Below are positions 26,960-35,530 of a stretch of 60,785 bases of DNA, piece after piece (the stretch's first letter is position 1; every line of letters begins with the position of its first letter). Source of the stretch: Lachnospiraceae bacterium (GTDB lineage: Bacteria > Bacillota > Clostridia > Lachnospirales > Lachnospiraceae). Under the pieces are notes generated by a model. The model made no database searches. It was not told the DNA's origin and saw only the letters and a list, made by a program, of their open reading frames with translations. A program made the position numbers and the translations under genes. The stretch is from assembly GCA_017460885.1 (NCBI GenBank), contig JAFUAB010000003.1, positions 1 to 60,785 of the forward strand, in the 5' to 3' direction.

Positions 26960-27997
26960 TTAAAAATTCTCCGGCTCCGTCTTAAATGTACGTCCGCTGA
27001 TCTCAGGATAATCCTTTATCTCCGGAAATGTAAGGCTGTATGCATGAAGCAGCTGAGCATGCTGCGATCTTCCCTTTTTATTATCCTCATATCCCTGTCC
27101 GGATTCAGGCAGGGATCCGTATTTGGGATCTCCGACTATCGGATGCCCGAGTGCCGAGAGCTGTGCCCTTATCTGATGAGACTTACCGGTATGCAGATCG
27201 ACCTCCAGAAGCATTTCTTCCTCAAGCTGTTCCACAAGTCTGAAGCCGGTACGTATCTTTTTAGCCTCACTGATTCCGGATCGGATCTCTTCCGGATCGC
27301 GGTAAACCCTGACAAGGTTTTTTTCACGATCCTTTGTCAGATACCCCGTCACCTCCAGAAAGCTTTCGTTTCTTACCGGAAAAGCATCATCGGGGTGCCC
27401 CTTGGCTATACATCGATATATCTTGGTTACGTTTCCCGAACGGATAGCTTCGTTTAACGTCTGAAGTGCTTTCAGGGTCTTGCCTCCCGGCATGATCCCC
27501 GAGGTATTGCGGTCCAGCCGGTTGGCAAAGGCCGGTTTAAATGTATTCAGGGACGACGGATCCAGATTATGCTCCGTGATCTCACGTCCTACCAGCCACT
27601 CATTGACCGAAATCGATCCGTGTTCAGAGGTCTGCGACAGGATCCCCGCGGGTTTATCAATAAAGATAAAATCATCATCCTCATATACGACCTTAATGCC
27701 GTGAAGCTGCTTATAGGCTCTGATATAAATATCCTTATCATCTGCCGGTCTGTCCGGTAAGGATGCCGATCTGTCCGGACTCTTCAGCTTATCAAAGGTT
27801 TCATCGGAAAAGAACATCTCGATCGTGTCACCCGCGGACAGTCTGACCGTTCCGTCGGCTTTTCTGCCATTGAGCGTGATATTCTTTTTGCGGAGCATCC
27901 TGCAGAGAAATGACAGACCCGCTCCGGGCAAGGCCTTCTGAAGATATGTGTCAAGCCTGCGTCCGGCTTCTCTATCCGTGATCTCTATTCGCTGCAT
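26960..27997 (-). CDS. RluA-family pseudouridine synthase (RluC/RluD-like)
   Basis: This 345-aa enzyme isomerises uridines in 23S rRNA. An N-terminal S4 domain (RRLDTYLQKALPGAGLSFLCRML) is followed by the catalytic domain with its Asp in NRLDRNTSGIM and the HQIRAQLSALGHPIVGDPKYG block. The length suits RluC/RluD-type enzymes; the target uridines cannot be told. It sits between the ABC exporter pair and the two-component genes with gaps of 6 and 1 bp, so all may share a transcript. Confidence 0.93.
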   Translation of the reverse strand: MQRIEITDREAGRRLDTYLQKALPGAGLSFLCRMLRKKNITLNGRKADGTVRLSAGDTIEMFFSDETFDKLKSPDRSASLPDRPADDKDIYIRAYKQLHGIKVVYEDDDFIFIDKPAGILSQTSEHGSISVNEWLVGREITEHNLDPSSLNTFKPAFANRLDRNTSGIMPGGKTLKALQTLNEAIRSGNVTKIYRCIAKGHPDDAFPVRNESFLEVTGYLTKDREKNLVRVYRDPEEIRSGISEAKKIRTGFRLVEQLEEEMLLEVDLHTGKSHQIRAQLSALGHPIVGDPKYGSLPESGQGYEDNKKGRSQHAQLLHAYSLTFPEIKDYPEISGRTFKTEPENF

Positions 27998-28003
27998 AAC
28001 CCG

Positions 28004-29872
28004 TTATTCTCCTGTGGAGGATACATTACATTGGTTAACATAACGTGACGTAAGGAGCCGTCCCTGCTCTGTTGCCAGCTCTTCAAACTGTCTGGTAAAC
28101 AGTTTATAATACGCACCGCCCTTACTCATAAGTTCCGTATGAGTGCCTCTTTCCACTATCTTACCGTCATCGACCACCAGAATAATATCGGCTCCGACAA
28201 TGGTAGACAGTCTGTGAGCGATTACAAATGAGGTACGCCCCTCTGTTACCGTTACTATCGCATCCTGAATAGCCTTTTCAGTGACTGTATCTATGGATGC
28301 GGTAGCCTCGTGGAGTACCAGGATCCTGGGATCGGCCAGCAATGCCCTTGCAAACGAAAGCAGCTGCTTCTGTCCGGTGGAAAGCATATCTCCGCCCTCT
28401 CCCACGTCGCTGTCAAGTCCCTTATCCATCTGTCTTACTATATCATCGGCGGAAACAAGTTTAAGCGCCGCCCATATTTCCTCATCTGTGGCATCCGGCT
28501 TACCGTATCTCAGATTATCCCTTACCGTACCGGAGAAAAGATGCGGTGTCTGAAGCACATAACCGATATTGCTGTGCAGCCAGAGCTGCGATCGTTCCCT
28601 GGCGTCCCTCCCGTCGATCAGTACCTGTCCCGTCGTAGGTTCGTAGAACCGGCAGACAAGATTTACCAGGGTGGATTTGCCTGCTCCTGTTTCACCGACG
28701 ATCGCGATATTCTTTCCCTGCGCTACTTTCAGATCAAAATGCTCGAGGACATATTCCTCTCCGTCGGGATAATGAAAGGAAACGTCCTTAAACTCAATAT
28801 CACCGTAAAGCGGTTCCCAGTTTTCCCTTTTGGGATGGAATGTATCGCCGTATTTCTCAACTACTTCCGGGGAATCGCAGACATCGGACTGCTCTTTCAG
28901 CAATCTGGTCAGTCGCTCCACGTTTACCTGTGTCGTGATCAGTTCGGAAATGGTCATGATGATCCACTGTATCGGTTCCATCATGCCAAGTGCATATGAC
29001 AGAAAAACCGAAAGCGTACCGATCATCATGACTCCCTGCGACGTGATGATACCTCCACGCCAGAGCACTATTGAAAGCGCCGCCGATGACATGAACGTGA
29101 CCGAAGCCGTAAACATCGAAGAAAAATGAGTAGCATGTACGCTAGTTCTCCTCATTTCCTCAGTGTCTTTTTCAAAATCCCGCTGCATCCTGTCCTCAAT
29201 CGCCAGCGTCTTGATGGTCTCCGCACCGATTATCCCTTCATTCAGATCACCGGTAATGGTCGAGTTGATCTCACGTATCCTGCGATTCAGATGAACAAGC
29301 TTCTTCTGAAAAAACATGACCAGAACAACGGCAACCGGTACTATCACAGCTACACACAGGGCAAGTCTGAAGTCCAATATGAACATCATGATCATAACGA
29401 ATATCAGATACGATCCGTGCCAGACGATGTCCATAAGCCGCCACGCTACCATAACACCGATCTTGCCGGTATCGCTCATGACACGGGCATGTATATATCC
29501 CACGTTATTCTGGTTGAAATACGAAAAAGACAGCTCCTGAATATGGTCAAAGGCCGCGTTCCTAAGGTCCCTGTCTACCGACATTTCCACCTGTCCGCAC
29601 ATATAAGTACTGACAAAATTATCGATCACATAAATGACCAGCATGCCTATATACAATGCGATAAAGCCCGGCAGTCCCTCAAGGCTTCCACCGGCCACGA
29701 AATGATTCAGCGCATAACGATTAAAGAGAGGTGATGCTGAGTCGATCAGACTCGACAATACTCCCATCAGTGTCATCAATATTATCTTAGGCAGATATTT
29801 TCTGATAAAAGGCATCAGCTTCGGAATACCGAAAAACGGCAGGCTGATGTTTTCGTTTTCGATGTTGCTCAT
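28004..29872 (-). CDS. Heterodimeric ABC exporter subunit with altered Walker B
   Basis: This 622-aa protein has six membrane segments (residues ~25-330) and an ATPase domain with Walker A GETGAGKST, signature LSTGQKQLL (non-canonical) and Walker B RILVLHEATASID. The Mg-coordinating Asp of Walker B is replaced by His (codon CAC at about 28310-28312) while the catalytic Glu remains. The partner gene is 15 bp upstream. In exporters of this type (TM287/288, LmrCD) one site is degenerate; here this subunit should supply the Walker motifs of the active site, which makes the His surprising. Likely drug or lipid export. Confidence 0.9.
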   Translation of the reverse strand: MSNIENENISLPFFGIPKLMPFIRKYLPKIILMTLMGVLSSLIDSASPLFNRYALNHFVAGGSLEGLPGFIALYIGMLVIYVIDNFVSTYMCGQVEMSVDRDLRNAAFDHIQELSFSYFNQNNVGYIHARVMSDTGKIGVMVAWRLMDIVWHGSYLIFVMIMMFILDFRLALCVAVIVPVAVVLVMFFQKKLVHLNRRIREINSTITGDLNEGIIGAETIKTLAIEDRMQRDFEKDTEEMRRTSVHATHFSSMFTASVTFMSSAALSIVLWRGGIITSQGVMMIGTLSVFLSYALGMMEPIQWIIMTISELITTQVNVERLTRLLKEQSDVCDSPEVVEKYGDTFHPKRENWEPLYGDIEFKDVSFHYPDGEEYVLEHFDLKVAQGKNIAIVGETGAGKSTLVNLVCRFYEPTTGQVLIDGRDARERSQLWLHSNIGYVLQTPHLFSGTVRDNLRYGKPDATDEEIWAALKLVSADDIVRQMDKGLDSDVGEGGDMLSTGQKQLLSFARALLADPRILVLHEATASIDTVTEKAIQDAIVTVTEGRTSFVIAHRLSTIVGADIILVVDDGKIVERGTHTELMSKGGAYYKLFTRQFEELATEQGRLLTSRYVNQCNVSSTGE

Positions 29873-29887
29873 AACAATACCAGCGGC

Positions 29888-31735
29888 CTATTGCCTGATG
29901 AAATCCTTATCTGCTCCTGCGATCTGGATATCATAGATATGTCTGTATATTCCGTTATGCTTCAGCAGCTCCTCATGAGACCCCTGCTCTGCCACCCGTC
30001 CGCGATCCAGCACAATAATATTGTCTGCCTGCATGAGTGTTGTGATCCTGTGAGAGATAAGGATCACGGTTGAGCCGCCCGTAGTTTCCTTCAGGTTATG
30101 CCGGATCCTCATATCGGTCTCGGTATCTACCGCGGAAAGCGAGTCGTCAAAGATCATAACCGGTGGATCCGCGGCGATCTCACGCGCGATAGCGGTTCGC
30201 TGTTTCTGTCCGCCGGAGAGAGTCACCCCGCGCTCACCCACATATGTTTCATAGCCGTCATTAAATTTCACCACGGCCTCATCCAAAGCAGCTGTTTTAG
30301 CTGCGGAACGAACCATCTCCATATCGGGTGTGCCCTCTTTGGTTATGGCTATGTTTTCCGCAATGGTTCCCGAGAAAAGAAAGGGCTCCTGTAGCACGAG
30401 GCCAATAAATCTGCGCAGCTCATGTCTGTCCAGCTCACGGATATCCCTTCCGCCGATCCTGATGGTTCCTTTTCCGTCCTTAAGCTCATACAGTCTGTCC
30501 AGCAGCAGCATAAGAGTAGATTTACCCGAGCCGGTGGTTCCAAGTATACCCAGTGTGGAACCCGCCGGAATATTGAAGCTCACATCATGTATGCAATCAC
30601 TTATTCCGTCATATGAAAATGAAACATGCTCAAAGCTTATGTCCAGCGGTTTATCGGGAAGCCCAAAAGCAGATTCCGAAGCTAAGGATTGTTTTATAAC
30701 ATCATCCTCACACTCCGAATTCATGATATATCTGATACGATCTACCGAAATCCCTGCCTTACTCATATCGGAGATCACCCGTCCCAGCTCCCGAACAGGC
30801 CATGAGAGCATGCCGTTATATGATGAAAAGGCAATATACTCTCCCACCGTGATCTTTCCCTGCACACAGAATACCGCACCGAGCACGGTGACCAGCATGA
30901 TCTGAAGGCCGGTAATGAAATCATTGGAACACCAGAACGCCGACAGCCATCCCATGAGGCGGATCCACATGCGGGTATAGCCCTCGTTCTGATCCTTAAA
31001 CCTCTTTCTCTCATACTGTTCGCGGCCAAATGCCCTGACCACGCGCACTCCCGTCAGGTTTTCCTGAGCTATCGCCGAAAGTCGTCCTTCCTCTTCATCC
31101 GCATGCAGAAAGGCTCCCGCGATCTTGAAATGAAAGAATACCGAATAAAGAATAACTATCGGAATGAATACTCCCGAAACAACAGCCAGTCTGCCGCTGA
31201 TCCCTATCATGAAATACATGCCGAAGCCGATGAGTATCATCACCCTGAAAAGGCTCATGAGCTGCTCCGAGAGAAAGTTTTTGATCGTTTCGACATCGGA
31301 GGTGCATCGCTGGATAATGTCTCCGGTATGATTCTTTTCATGCCAGCGTACAGGAAGATGCTGGATCTTAACGAAAAGCTCGTCCCGCATCCTCTTTATC
31401 AGGCGCTCCGCTCCCATGGAATTGAATACACGATACAGGTAACGTATCATGCCGGCGATCAGCGCAAGAACAAGTACCGCAAGCGCTATTATATACAAAT
31501 GAGTCCTCAGATATTCGCGCCCTCCGGCGATCCTGAGAGCATTTCCCGCCATCGTTGAGGTTATTTCCTCACTGCCCAGTATATGATCCACGGTAAACTG
31601 CACGATCTTGGGTCCGATCATATCCAGAAATGCCACAAAAAGAGAGCATACGACACCAAGGGCAAACCATTTCTTGCTGCCCCTCAGAAAATACAGTATG
31701 GTCTGCATTCTGCTCATTCTGGATCTGTCGCTCAT
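29888..31735 (-). CDS. Heterodimeric ABC exporter subunit, degenerate-site partner
   Basis: This 615-aa subunit has a six-helix membrane domain (1-320) and an ATPase domain with Walker A GTTGSGKST, canonical signature LSGGQKQRT and Walker B PVMIFDDSLSAVD, where the catalytic Glu is Asp. This is the usual degenerate-site half of a heterodimeric exporter. The start overlaps the stop of the upstream 190-aa protein by one base, so it is coupled to that gene. Confidence 0.92.
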   Translation of the reverse strand: MSDRSRMSRMQTILYFLRGSKKWFALGVVCSLFVAFLDMIGPKIVQFTVDHILGSEEITSTMAGNALRIAGGREYLRTHLYIIALAVLVLALIAGMIRYLYRVFNSMGAERLIKRMRDELFVKIQHLPVRWHEKNHTGDIIQRCTSDVETIKNFLSEQLMSLFRVMILIGFGMYFMIGISGRLAVVSGVFIPIVILYSVFFHFKIAGAFLHADEEEGRLSAIAQENLTGVRVVRAFGREQYERKRFKDQNEGYTRMWIRLMGWLSAFWCSNDFITGLQIMLVTVLGAVFCVQGKITVGEYIAFSSYNGMLSWPVRELGRVISDMSKAGISVDRIRYIMNSECEDDVIKQSLASESAFGLPDKPLDISFEHVSFSYDGISDCIHDVSFNIPAGSTLGILGTTGSGKSTLMLLLDRLYELKDGKGTIRIGGRDIRELDRHELRRFIGLVLQEPFLFSGTIAENIAITKEGTPDMEMVRSAAKTAALDEAVVKFNDGYETYVGERGVTLSGGQKQRTAIAREIAADPPVMIFDDSLSAVDTETDMRIRHNLKETTGGSTVILISHRITTLMQADNIIVLDRGRVAEQGSHEELLKHNGIYRHIYDIQIAGADKDFIRQ

Positions 31736-32307
31736 TACAAGGATATTGACTTAAGCGTCTCTGCCATCGCGGGTATCCTGGATGCATGCTCATCCGTCAG
31801 CGTGGCAAGTTTTGCGATCCGCTGCACATAAACCTGTGTATCGTTATGCAGCTTAACTGTAATATCTTTAAATCCGTCCACCTTCAGATGTTCTGATATG
31901 TGCTTCTCCGCTTCCGCCATATTGCATCCCGGATCCTCGATAAGGCCTGTGATCGAATTTCCGTTGATCACAAGATGCGATACAGGAAAGTTTGTCTGAT
32001 ATGAAGTCATGTACAGATCATAAAGCCCTGTCAGTCCCGTATCGGTCATCGATGCTTCAATAGTATCAGATGACGCCGCGGTGCAGCCCGCAGCCCTTGT
32101 AAACATGATCGCGTTAACCATGGCCTTTGCTGCGGGAAGACATCCCAGCACTGCTATGATCGTAAATATATTCTTACGGTCACCGGTAATGATCATACCG
32201 GCGGCAAAGATACCCAGACTGACACCGAAACAGATCACTGTATACAGCCAGGATACCTTTTTACGATATCCTATATAGCCGAATTGTCCCTTTTGTATTC
32301 TCTTCAT
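31735..32307 (-). CDS. Predicted two-pass membrane protein, unknown
   Basis: This 190-aa protein starts MKRIQKGQFGYIGYRKKVSW and has two adjacent hydrophobic segments (~residues 20-42 and 46-65), followed by a soluble domain of about 120 residues. The longest ORF begins at a TTG at 32319; I prefer the ATG at 32307. Its first 47 bp overlap the end of the HAD gene in another frame, and its stop overlaps the ABC exporter start. This tight packing suggests co-expression with the exporter. I do not recognise the family. Confidence 0.75.
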   Translation of the reverse strand: MKRIQKGQFGYIGYRKKVSWLYTVICFGVSLGIFAAGMIITGDRKNIFTIIAVLGCLPAAKAMVNAIMFTRAAGCTAASSDTIEASMTDTGLTGLYDLYMTSYQTNFPVSHLVINGNSITGLIEDPGCNMAEAEKHISEHLKVDGFKDITVKLHNDTQVYVQRIAKLATLTDEHASRIPAMAETLKSISL

Positions 32308-32986
32308 ATGTATTTCCAAGTCCGATTATATCATTGTAATCTCTGATATAGTAATCAGAATTCTTACGTTTTTCCCCGTCACAATATGCCGTGTTGTCAT
32401 CATACACCGCGCAGGCCTTCATTCCGGCTCTGTGAGCTGCGGTGATCCCGTGAGGAACATCCTCAAATACCAGACAGTGTTCTGGAGCGGCACCCAGTTC
32501 CTCCGCTCCTCTCAGATAAACATCGGGCTCGGGTTTGCCGTTATGCACCTCATCTCCGGTAATGACAACATCAATATATCTGTCAAGCTCCAGACGGGGA
32601 GATATCATCTCTACCAGATGTCTGGAATTGCTGGTGCCTATACCCATTTTGATCCCGCGCCTTTTTACCTCCCTTAAGAAGGCTTCCGCGCCGGGCTTAA
32701 ACGGAACCTCGTCCCGATACTTCTGCTCTGCCATGGCATTCCACTCATCCATGATCTCGGGAACCGACAGTGGCAGATTATATCTTTCCTTGGTAAGCTC
32801 AGCCACCTGTTTGAAGCTCATGCCGGAAATGGCCTTCTGGTACACCTCCGGATCTTCCACGATTTGGTATCTCTCCAGGTATTCTACGTCCACCTCGCCC
32901 CATACCCAGAGCGAATCTATCAGCGTGCCGTCCATATCGAAAAGAACGGCATCAACGTCCCTTAGTAATTCATTAACGTCAATCAT
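32261..32986 (-). CDS. HAD-superfamily phosphatase (beta-phosphoglucomutase-like subgroup)
   Basis: The 241-aa cytoplasmic hydrolase has the nucleophile motif VLFDMDGTLIDS (first Asp nucleophile, second acid/base), motif II in GIGTSNSRH, a conserved Lys in VHNGKPEPDVYL and motif IV in VFEDVPHGITAA. The cap is C1-type, as in phosphoglycolate or sugar phosphatases. The start at 32986 (MIDVNELLRDVDAV) follows GAGGTGG and overlaps the end of a truncated thioesterase ORF; the longer ORF to 33064 reads through that fragment in another frame. The substrate is unknown. Confidence 0.9.
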   Translation of the reverse strand: MIDVNELLRDVDAVLFDMDGTLIDSLWVWGEVDVEYLERYQIVEDPEVYQKAISGMSFKQVAELTKERYNLPLSVPEIMDEWNAMAEQKYRDEVPFKPGAEAFLREVKRRGIKMGIGTSNSRHLVEMISPRLELDRYIDVVITGDEVHNGKPEPDVYLRGAEELGAAPEHCLVFEDVPHGITAAHRAGMKACAVYDDNTAYCDGEKRKNSDYYIRDYNDIIGLGNTYEENTKGTIRLYRIS

Positions 32987-33095
32987 TGTCCACCTCGATC
33001 CGGGCTTCTTCCATCCACTTGATGTAATTGGAATGATGTATGACGCCCATCCGGTCCGTTTCATGATATTGTGCCTTGCGTCTGTAAATGAACAT
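32979..33095 (-). pseudogene. Truncated acyl-CoA thioesterase (YbgC/FadM-type), N-terminal 38 residues only
   Basis: An ORF of 38 codons starts at ATG 33095 with an excellent ribosome site (GGGAGG, 7-8 nt upstream). It encodes RKAQYHETDRMGVIHHSNY followed by IKWMEEARIE. This is the opening strand and helix of 4-hydroxybenzoyl-CoA thioesterase-type hotdog proteins, including the active-site Asp (ETDRMG). Full proteins run to about 135 residues. The frame stops (VDND, then TGA) across the HAD start codon, as if a deletion joined the thioesterase start to the next gene. It may still be translated and couple to the HAD gene. Confidence 0.8.
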
Positions 33096-33125
33096 ATTTC
33101 TGCCTCCCTACAAATGCATAAAGCC

Positions 33126-34151
33126 TCAATAATAGTTTTCCTTTACATATTCGTCAAAAAGCGGCAGTGAAAGACTCACGTACCCTCTGTCATTGTTTAT
33201 GACTCCCTTTCTCAAGAGTCTTTTCTTGTATGGTCCGAACTCATTGGACTCCATGTCAAGCAATTCCCGGACGTCTTTTATCTTGTGGGATCCGGATACA
33301 GCAATTGCATTTACGACCTTCTTATCCTTGTCAGACAGTTCAGACCAAATCTTGTCATAAACGTATTCCTCCAGATACTGTTTAAGGCTGACCAGGGAAT
33401 CCTCATAGTTACCGCCATTTTTAAACATGGAATAGCCAAGAACCTGAAAAGCGTACGAGTATCCCTTAGTGACCTGTGCCATCTTAATTGCCTCTGATTC
33501 ATCAACCCCCAGATTTCTTCTGTAGCTTGCCGCCATGGTGCCTATACTTAAGGGGCTTAATCTTAATTTCGGTGCTCGGAACAGGAACGTAAGATTTTTC
33601 TCATTCTGCAGATCGTCTATGTTTTCATAAAGGCCGGTCATCAAAAGAAAAACAGGGAGCTCATCCCTGATGAATATCTGGAACACGCTGACAAACTCCC
33701 TGACCTGTTCATTATCCACTGCCTCGTCTACCGTCACCAGAAGTCTTTTATTATGCTTCTTCATGGTTTGCAGCATGCACGCAAGCGCGACCTCAGCGTC
33801 CACGATCTGAGGCTCTCCCTTAACCTCAACTCCGATTCCAAAAAGTGAAAGATTGATCCTGGCACTCTTAAACGTCTGAACCAGCCCATCCGAGCTTCCC
33901 AGCTTGCCCAGCAGGCCTCCAAGCATGTCACGCTCCGTAGAAAGCTCAACTACCTCCCAATCCTTACTGGTCTGAAAGGAATTCTTAACGTTGGTCATGA
34001 AAACAGTCTTGCCTGATCCCCTGACTCCCGTAACCATGTATATCCTCTGGCTGGCTTCCTCAAATGCCCTGATTACTTCATCGGTCTGTGAAATTCTGGA
34101 AACATATTCCTTAGGCTTCTCACCAAATACAAGTGAATAGGGATTTTGCAT
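33126..34151 (-). CDS. AAA-type ATPase with C-terminal winged helix, paralogue 1
   Basis: The 341-aa protein resembles the ATPase_2/COG1672 group (Orc1/Cdc6-like fold). Walker A is GVRGSGKT (~residues 42-49), Walker B LLVTVDEA, and the sensor region is FLLMTGLYENIDDLQN then LTFLFRAPKLRLSPLS. The last ~75 residues look like a winged helix (DKKVVNAIAVSGSHKIKDVRELL, then KRLLRKGVINNDRGYVSL). It is a clear paralogue of the gene at 34328, with the same start MQNP[YF]S. The ribosome site is GAGGTGATCGAAGG. Direct repeats lie 30-115 bp upstream. The function is unknown; DNA-binding autoregulator, signalling STAND-like ATPase or initiator relative are options. Confidence 0.8.
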   Translation of the reverse strand: MQNPYSLVFGEKPKEYVSRISQTDEVIRAFEEASQRIYMVTGVRGSGKTVFMTNVKNSFQTSKDWEVVELSTERDMLGGLLGKLGSSDGLVQTFKSARINLSLFGIGVEVKGEPQIVDAEVALACMLQTMKKHNKRLLVTVDEAVDNEQVREFVSVFQIFIRDELPVFLLMTGLYENIDDLQNEKNLTFLFRAPKLRLSPLSIGTMAASYRRNLGVDESEAIKMAQVTKGYSYAFQVLGYSMFKNGGNYEDSLVSLKQYLEEYVYDKIWSELSDKDKKVVNAIAVSGSHKIKDVRELLDMESNEFGPYKKRLLRKGVINNDRGYVSLSLPLFDEYVKENYY

Positions 34152-34180
34152 CCTTCGATCACCTCATTGTTTTTAACTTT

Positions 34181-34266
34181 TTTATAGTTGTTTATCGTTT
34201 TTAGACTTTTTTATAGTTGTTTATCGTTTTTGGCATTTTACGCTTCCTGATTATACTTGTTTATGG
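34181..34266 (-). repeat. Iteron-like direct repeats upstream of AAA ATPase paralogue 1
   Basis: Two identical units reading GATAAACAACTATAAAA on the minus strand are spaced exactly 29 bp apart (34181-34230). A third, diverged unit (CCATAAACAAGTATAA, 14 of 16 matching) lies 40 bp further upstream at 34251-34266 and contains a possible -10 (TATAAT). The perfect copies lie between this promoter-like site and the start codon. Confidence 0.85.
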
Positions 34267-34327
34267 AAAGTATATTCTTTTTTGTTTTTTTAGTCAATTA
34301 TTCCCCTTAAGAGCTGTTCAGAATTAC

Positions 34328-35383
34328 TCAGCAGTACGTATTTACGTATTCTCCGAAGAACGGAAGGGCAAGCCCAATCCGCCCACGCTTCGTATCTATG
34401 ATTCCTCTTCTGCTCAACCGATCCCTGTATACGGGATAGTTTCCGGGCTTTTCCATGACCGACAGGATTTCCTCGCGGCCATATTCATACCTGTCGGATA
34501 TGAGCCTGACCATTTTCCTGTCATTATCCGTCAGTTCCTCCCAGATCTTTTCATAAGAGTATGCATACAGCTCCGTCTTTAGATCTGCCGTCACCTCTTC
34601 AAGATCAAAACCGGTTCCGGCCTTAAAGCACAGAATGCCCAGTACCTGAAATGCGTATGCATAACCTTTGGTCATTTCCGCCAGCTTCCGGGCCATCGTA
34701 ATGTCTGTTCCAAGCTTTTTCCGGTACATTTCACTCATTCTGACGAGATTCAGGTGTTCAGTTTTCACGGTTGTGGCACGTCTGAAAAAGGTAAGATTTT
34801 TCACGTTATACAATTGCTCAATATTCTCATATAAACCTGTACAAACCAGATAAACCGGATATCCCGCGCGAAGCCACCCGCCAAATTCCAATGCAAAAAT
34901 CTCCATCTCCCGGGTTCGGGATATTTCATCAATGCCTATGAAGATCTTCTTCTTTTTGTCCATGGCGTTTTTTAACGCCGCATCCAATTCCACCCCTATG
35001 TCTTCGATCCTGTTCCCGCTTTCACTTACTCCGATGCCACCGCCGATTCCAAAGACATTTGCTGAAACGTTCAGGTCGATCCCATGAGTAGTTTTACTTA
35101 AGCCTTCTTTGCAAAGAATGGCCAGCATCTGAACGAGCATTTCCCTGGCAGGATTAAGACGGCATACGATCCATCCCTCCCTGCTCCATGTCTCAGACTC
35201 AAATTCCTGTTCCAGCTTAGCCAACAGAACGGTCTTGCCGGACCCTCTCACTCCCGTGATCTTGTAAACAGACTCCGAGGGCAGTTCATAATTGAAATTT
35301 TCCATTATCTCATCCGTCTGAGCCGTGGAAATATATGAATGTTCCGGTATCTTGCTGAAAGTCGTTGAAAAAGGATTCTGCAT
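34328..35383 (-). CDS. AAA-type ATPase with C-terminal winged helix, paralogue 2
   Basis: This 351-aa paralogue of the preceding ATPase shares its architecture. Walker A is GVRGSGKT, Walker B KIFIGIDEIS, followed by YLVCTGLYENIEQLYNVKNL and a C-terminal winged helix (DRKMVRLISDRYEYGREEILSV, then DRLSRRGIIDTKRGRIGL). The two proteins align end to end but differ at most positions, so the duplication is old. AGAGGAA precedes the ATG at 35383. Three direct repeats with a 29-bp period lie 50-130 bp upstream. I cannot assign a function beyond ATP binding and probable DNA binding. Confidence 0.8.
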   Translation of the reverse strand: MQNPFSTTFSKIPEHSYISTAQTDEIMENFNYELPSESVYKITGVRGSGKTVLLAKLEQEFESETWSREGWIVCRLNPAREMLVQMLAILCKEGLSKTTHGIDLNVSANVFGIGGGIGVSESGNRIEDIGVELDAALKNAMDKKKKIFIGIDEISRTREMEIFALEFGGWLRAGYPVYLVCTGLYENIEQLYNVKNLTFFRRATTVKTEHLNLVRMSEMYRKKLGTDITMARKLAEMTKGYAYAFQVLGILCFKAGTGFDLEEVTADLKTELYAYSYEKIWEELTDNDRKMVRLISDRYEYGREEILSVMEKPGNYPVYRDRLSRRGIIDTKRGRIGLALPFFGEYVNTYC

Positions 35384-35433
35384 ATGACGTTCCTCTGTGT
35401 CGCAGGTCAGGATGATCCGCTTTAATCAGGGCA

Positions 35434-35513
35434 TTTTATAATTCTTTATCATTTGAAAATGGTTTTATGATTCTTTATTATTTGATACATATTTTATAAT
35501 TCTTTATCATTTT
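35434..35513 (-). repeat. Three iteron-like direct repeats upstream of AAA ATPase paralogue 2
   Basis: Units reading GATAAAGAATTATAAAA (the middle one AATAAAGAATCATAAAA) begin at 35434, 35463 and 35492 on the plus strand, a strict 29-bp period. They resemble the repeats upstream of paralogue 1. A promoter-like TTGCGG-N17-TAAAAT overlaps the most distal unit. Bases between units are not conserved. Confidence 0.88.
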
Positions 35514-35530
35514 CCGCAATACAAAAACCT

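Noticed and set aside
33093-34160. Prophage or plasmid remnant around the AAA ATPases
   Set aside because: The iterons and Orc1/Cdc6-like fold suggested it, but no integrase, relaxase, partition or phage gene is nearby and the flanking genes (queA, HAD, exporter) are ordinary chromosomal ones.
35434-35513. CRISPR-like array because of the 29-bp period
   Set aside because: Only three units, with ~10 bp between conserved parts and no spacer-length unique sequence. They fit protein-binding iterons better.
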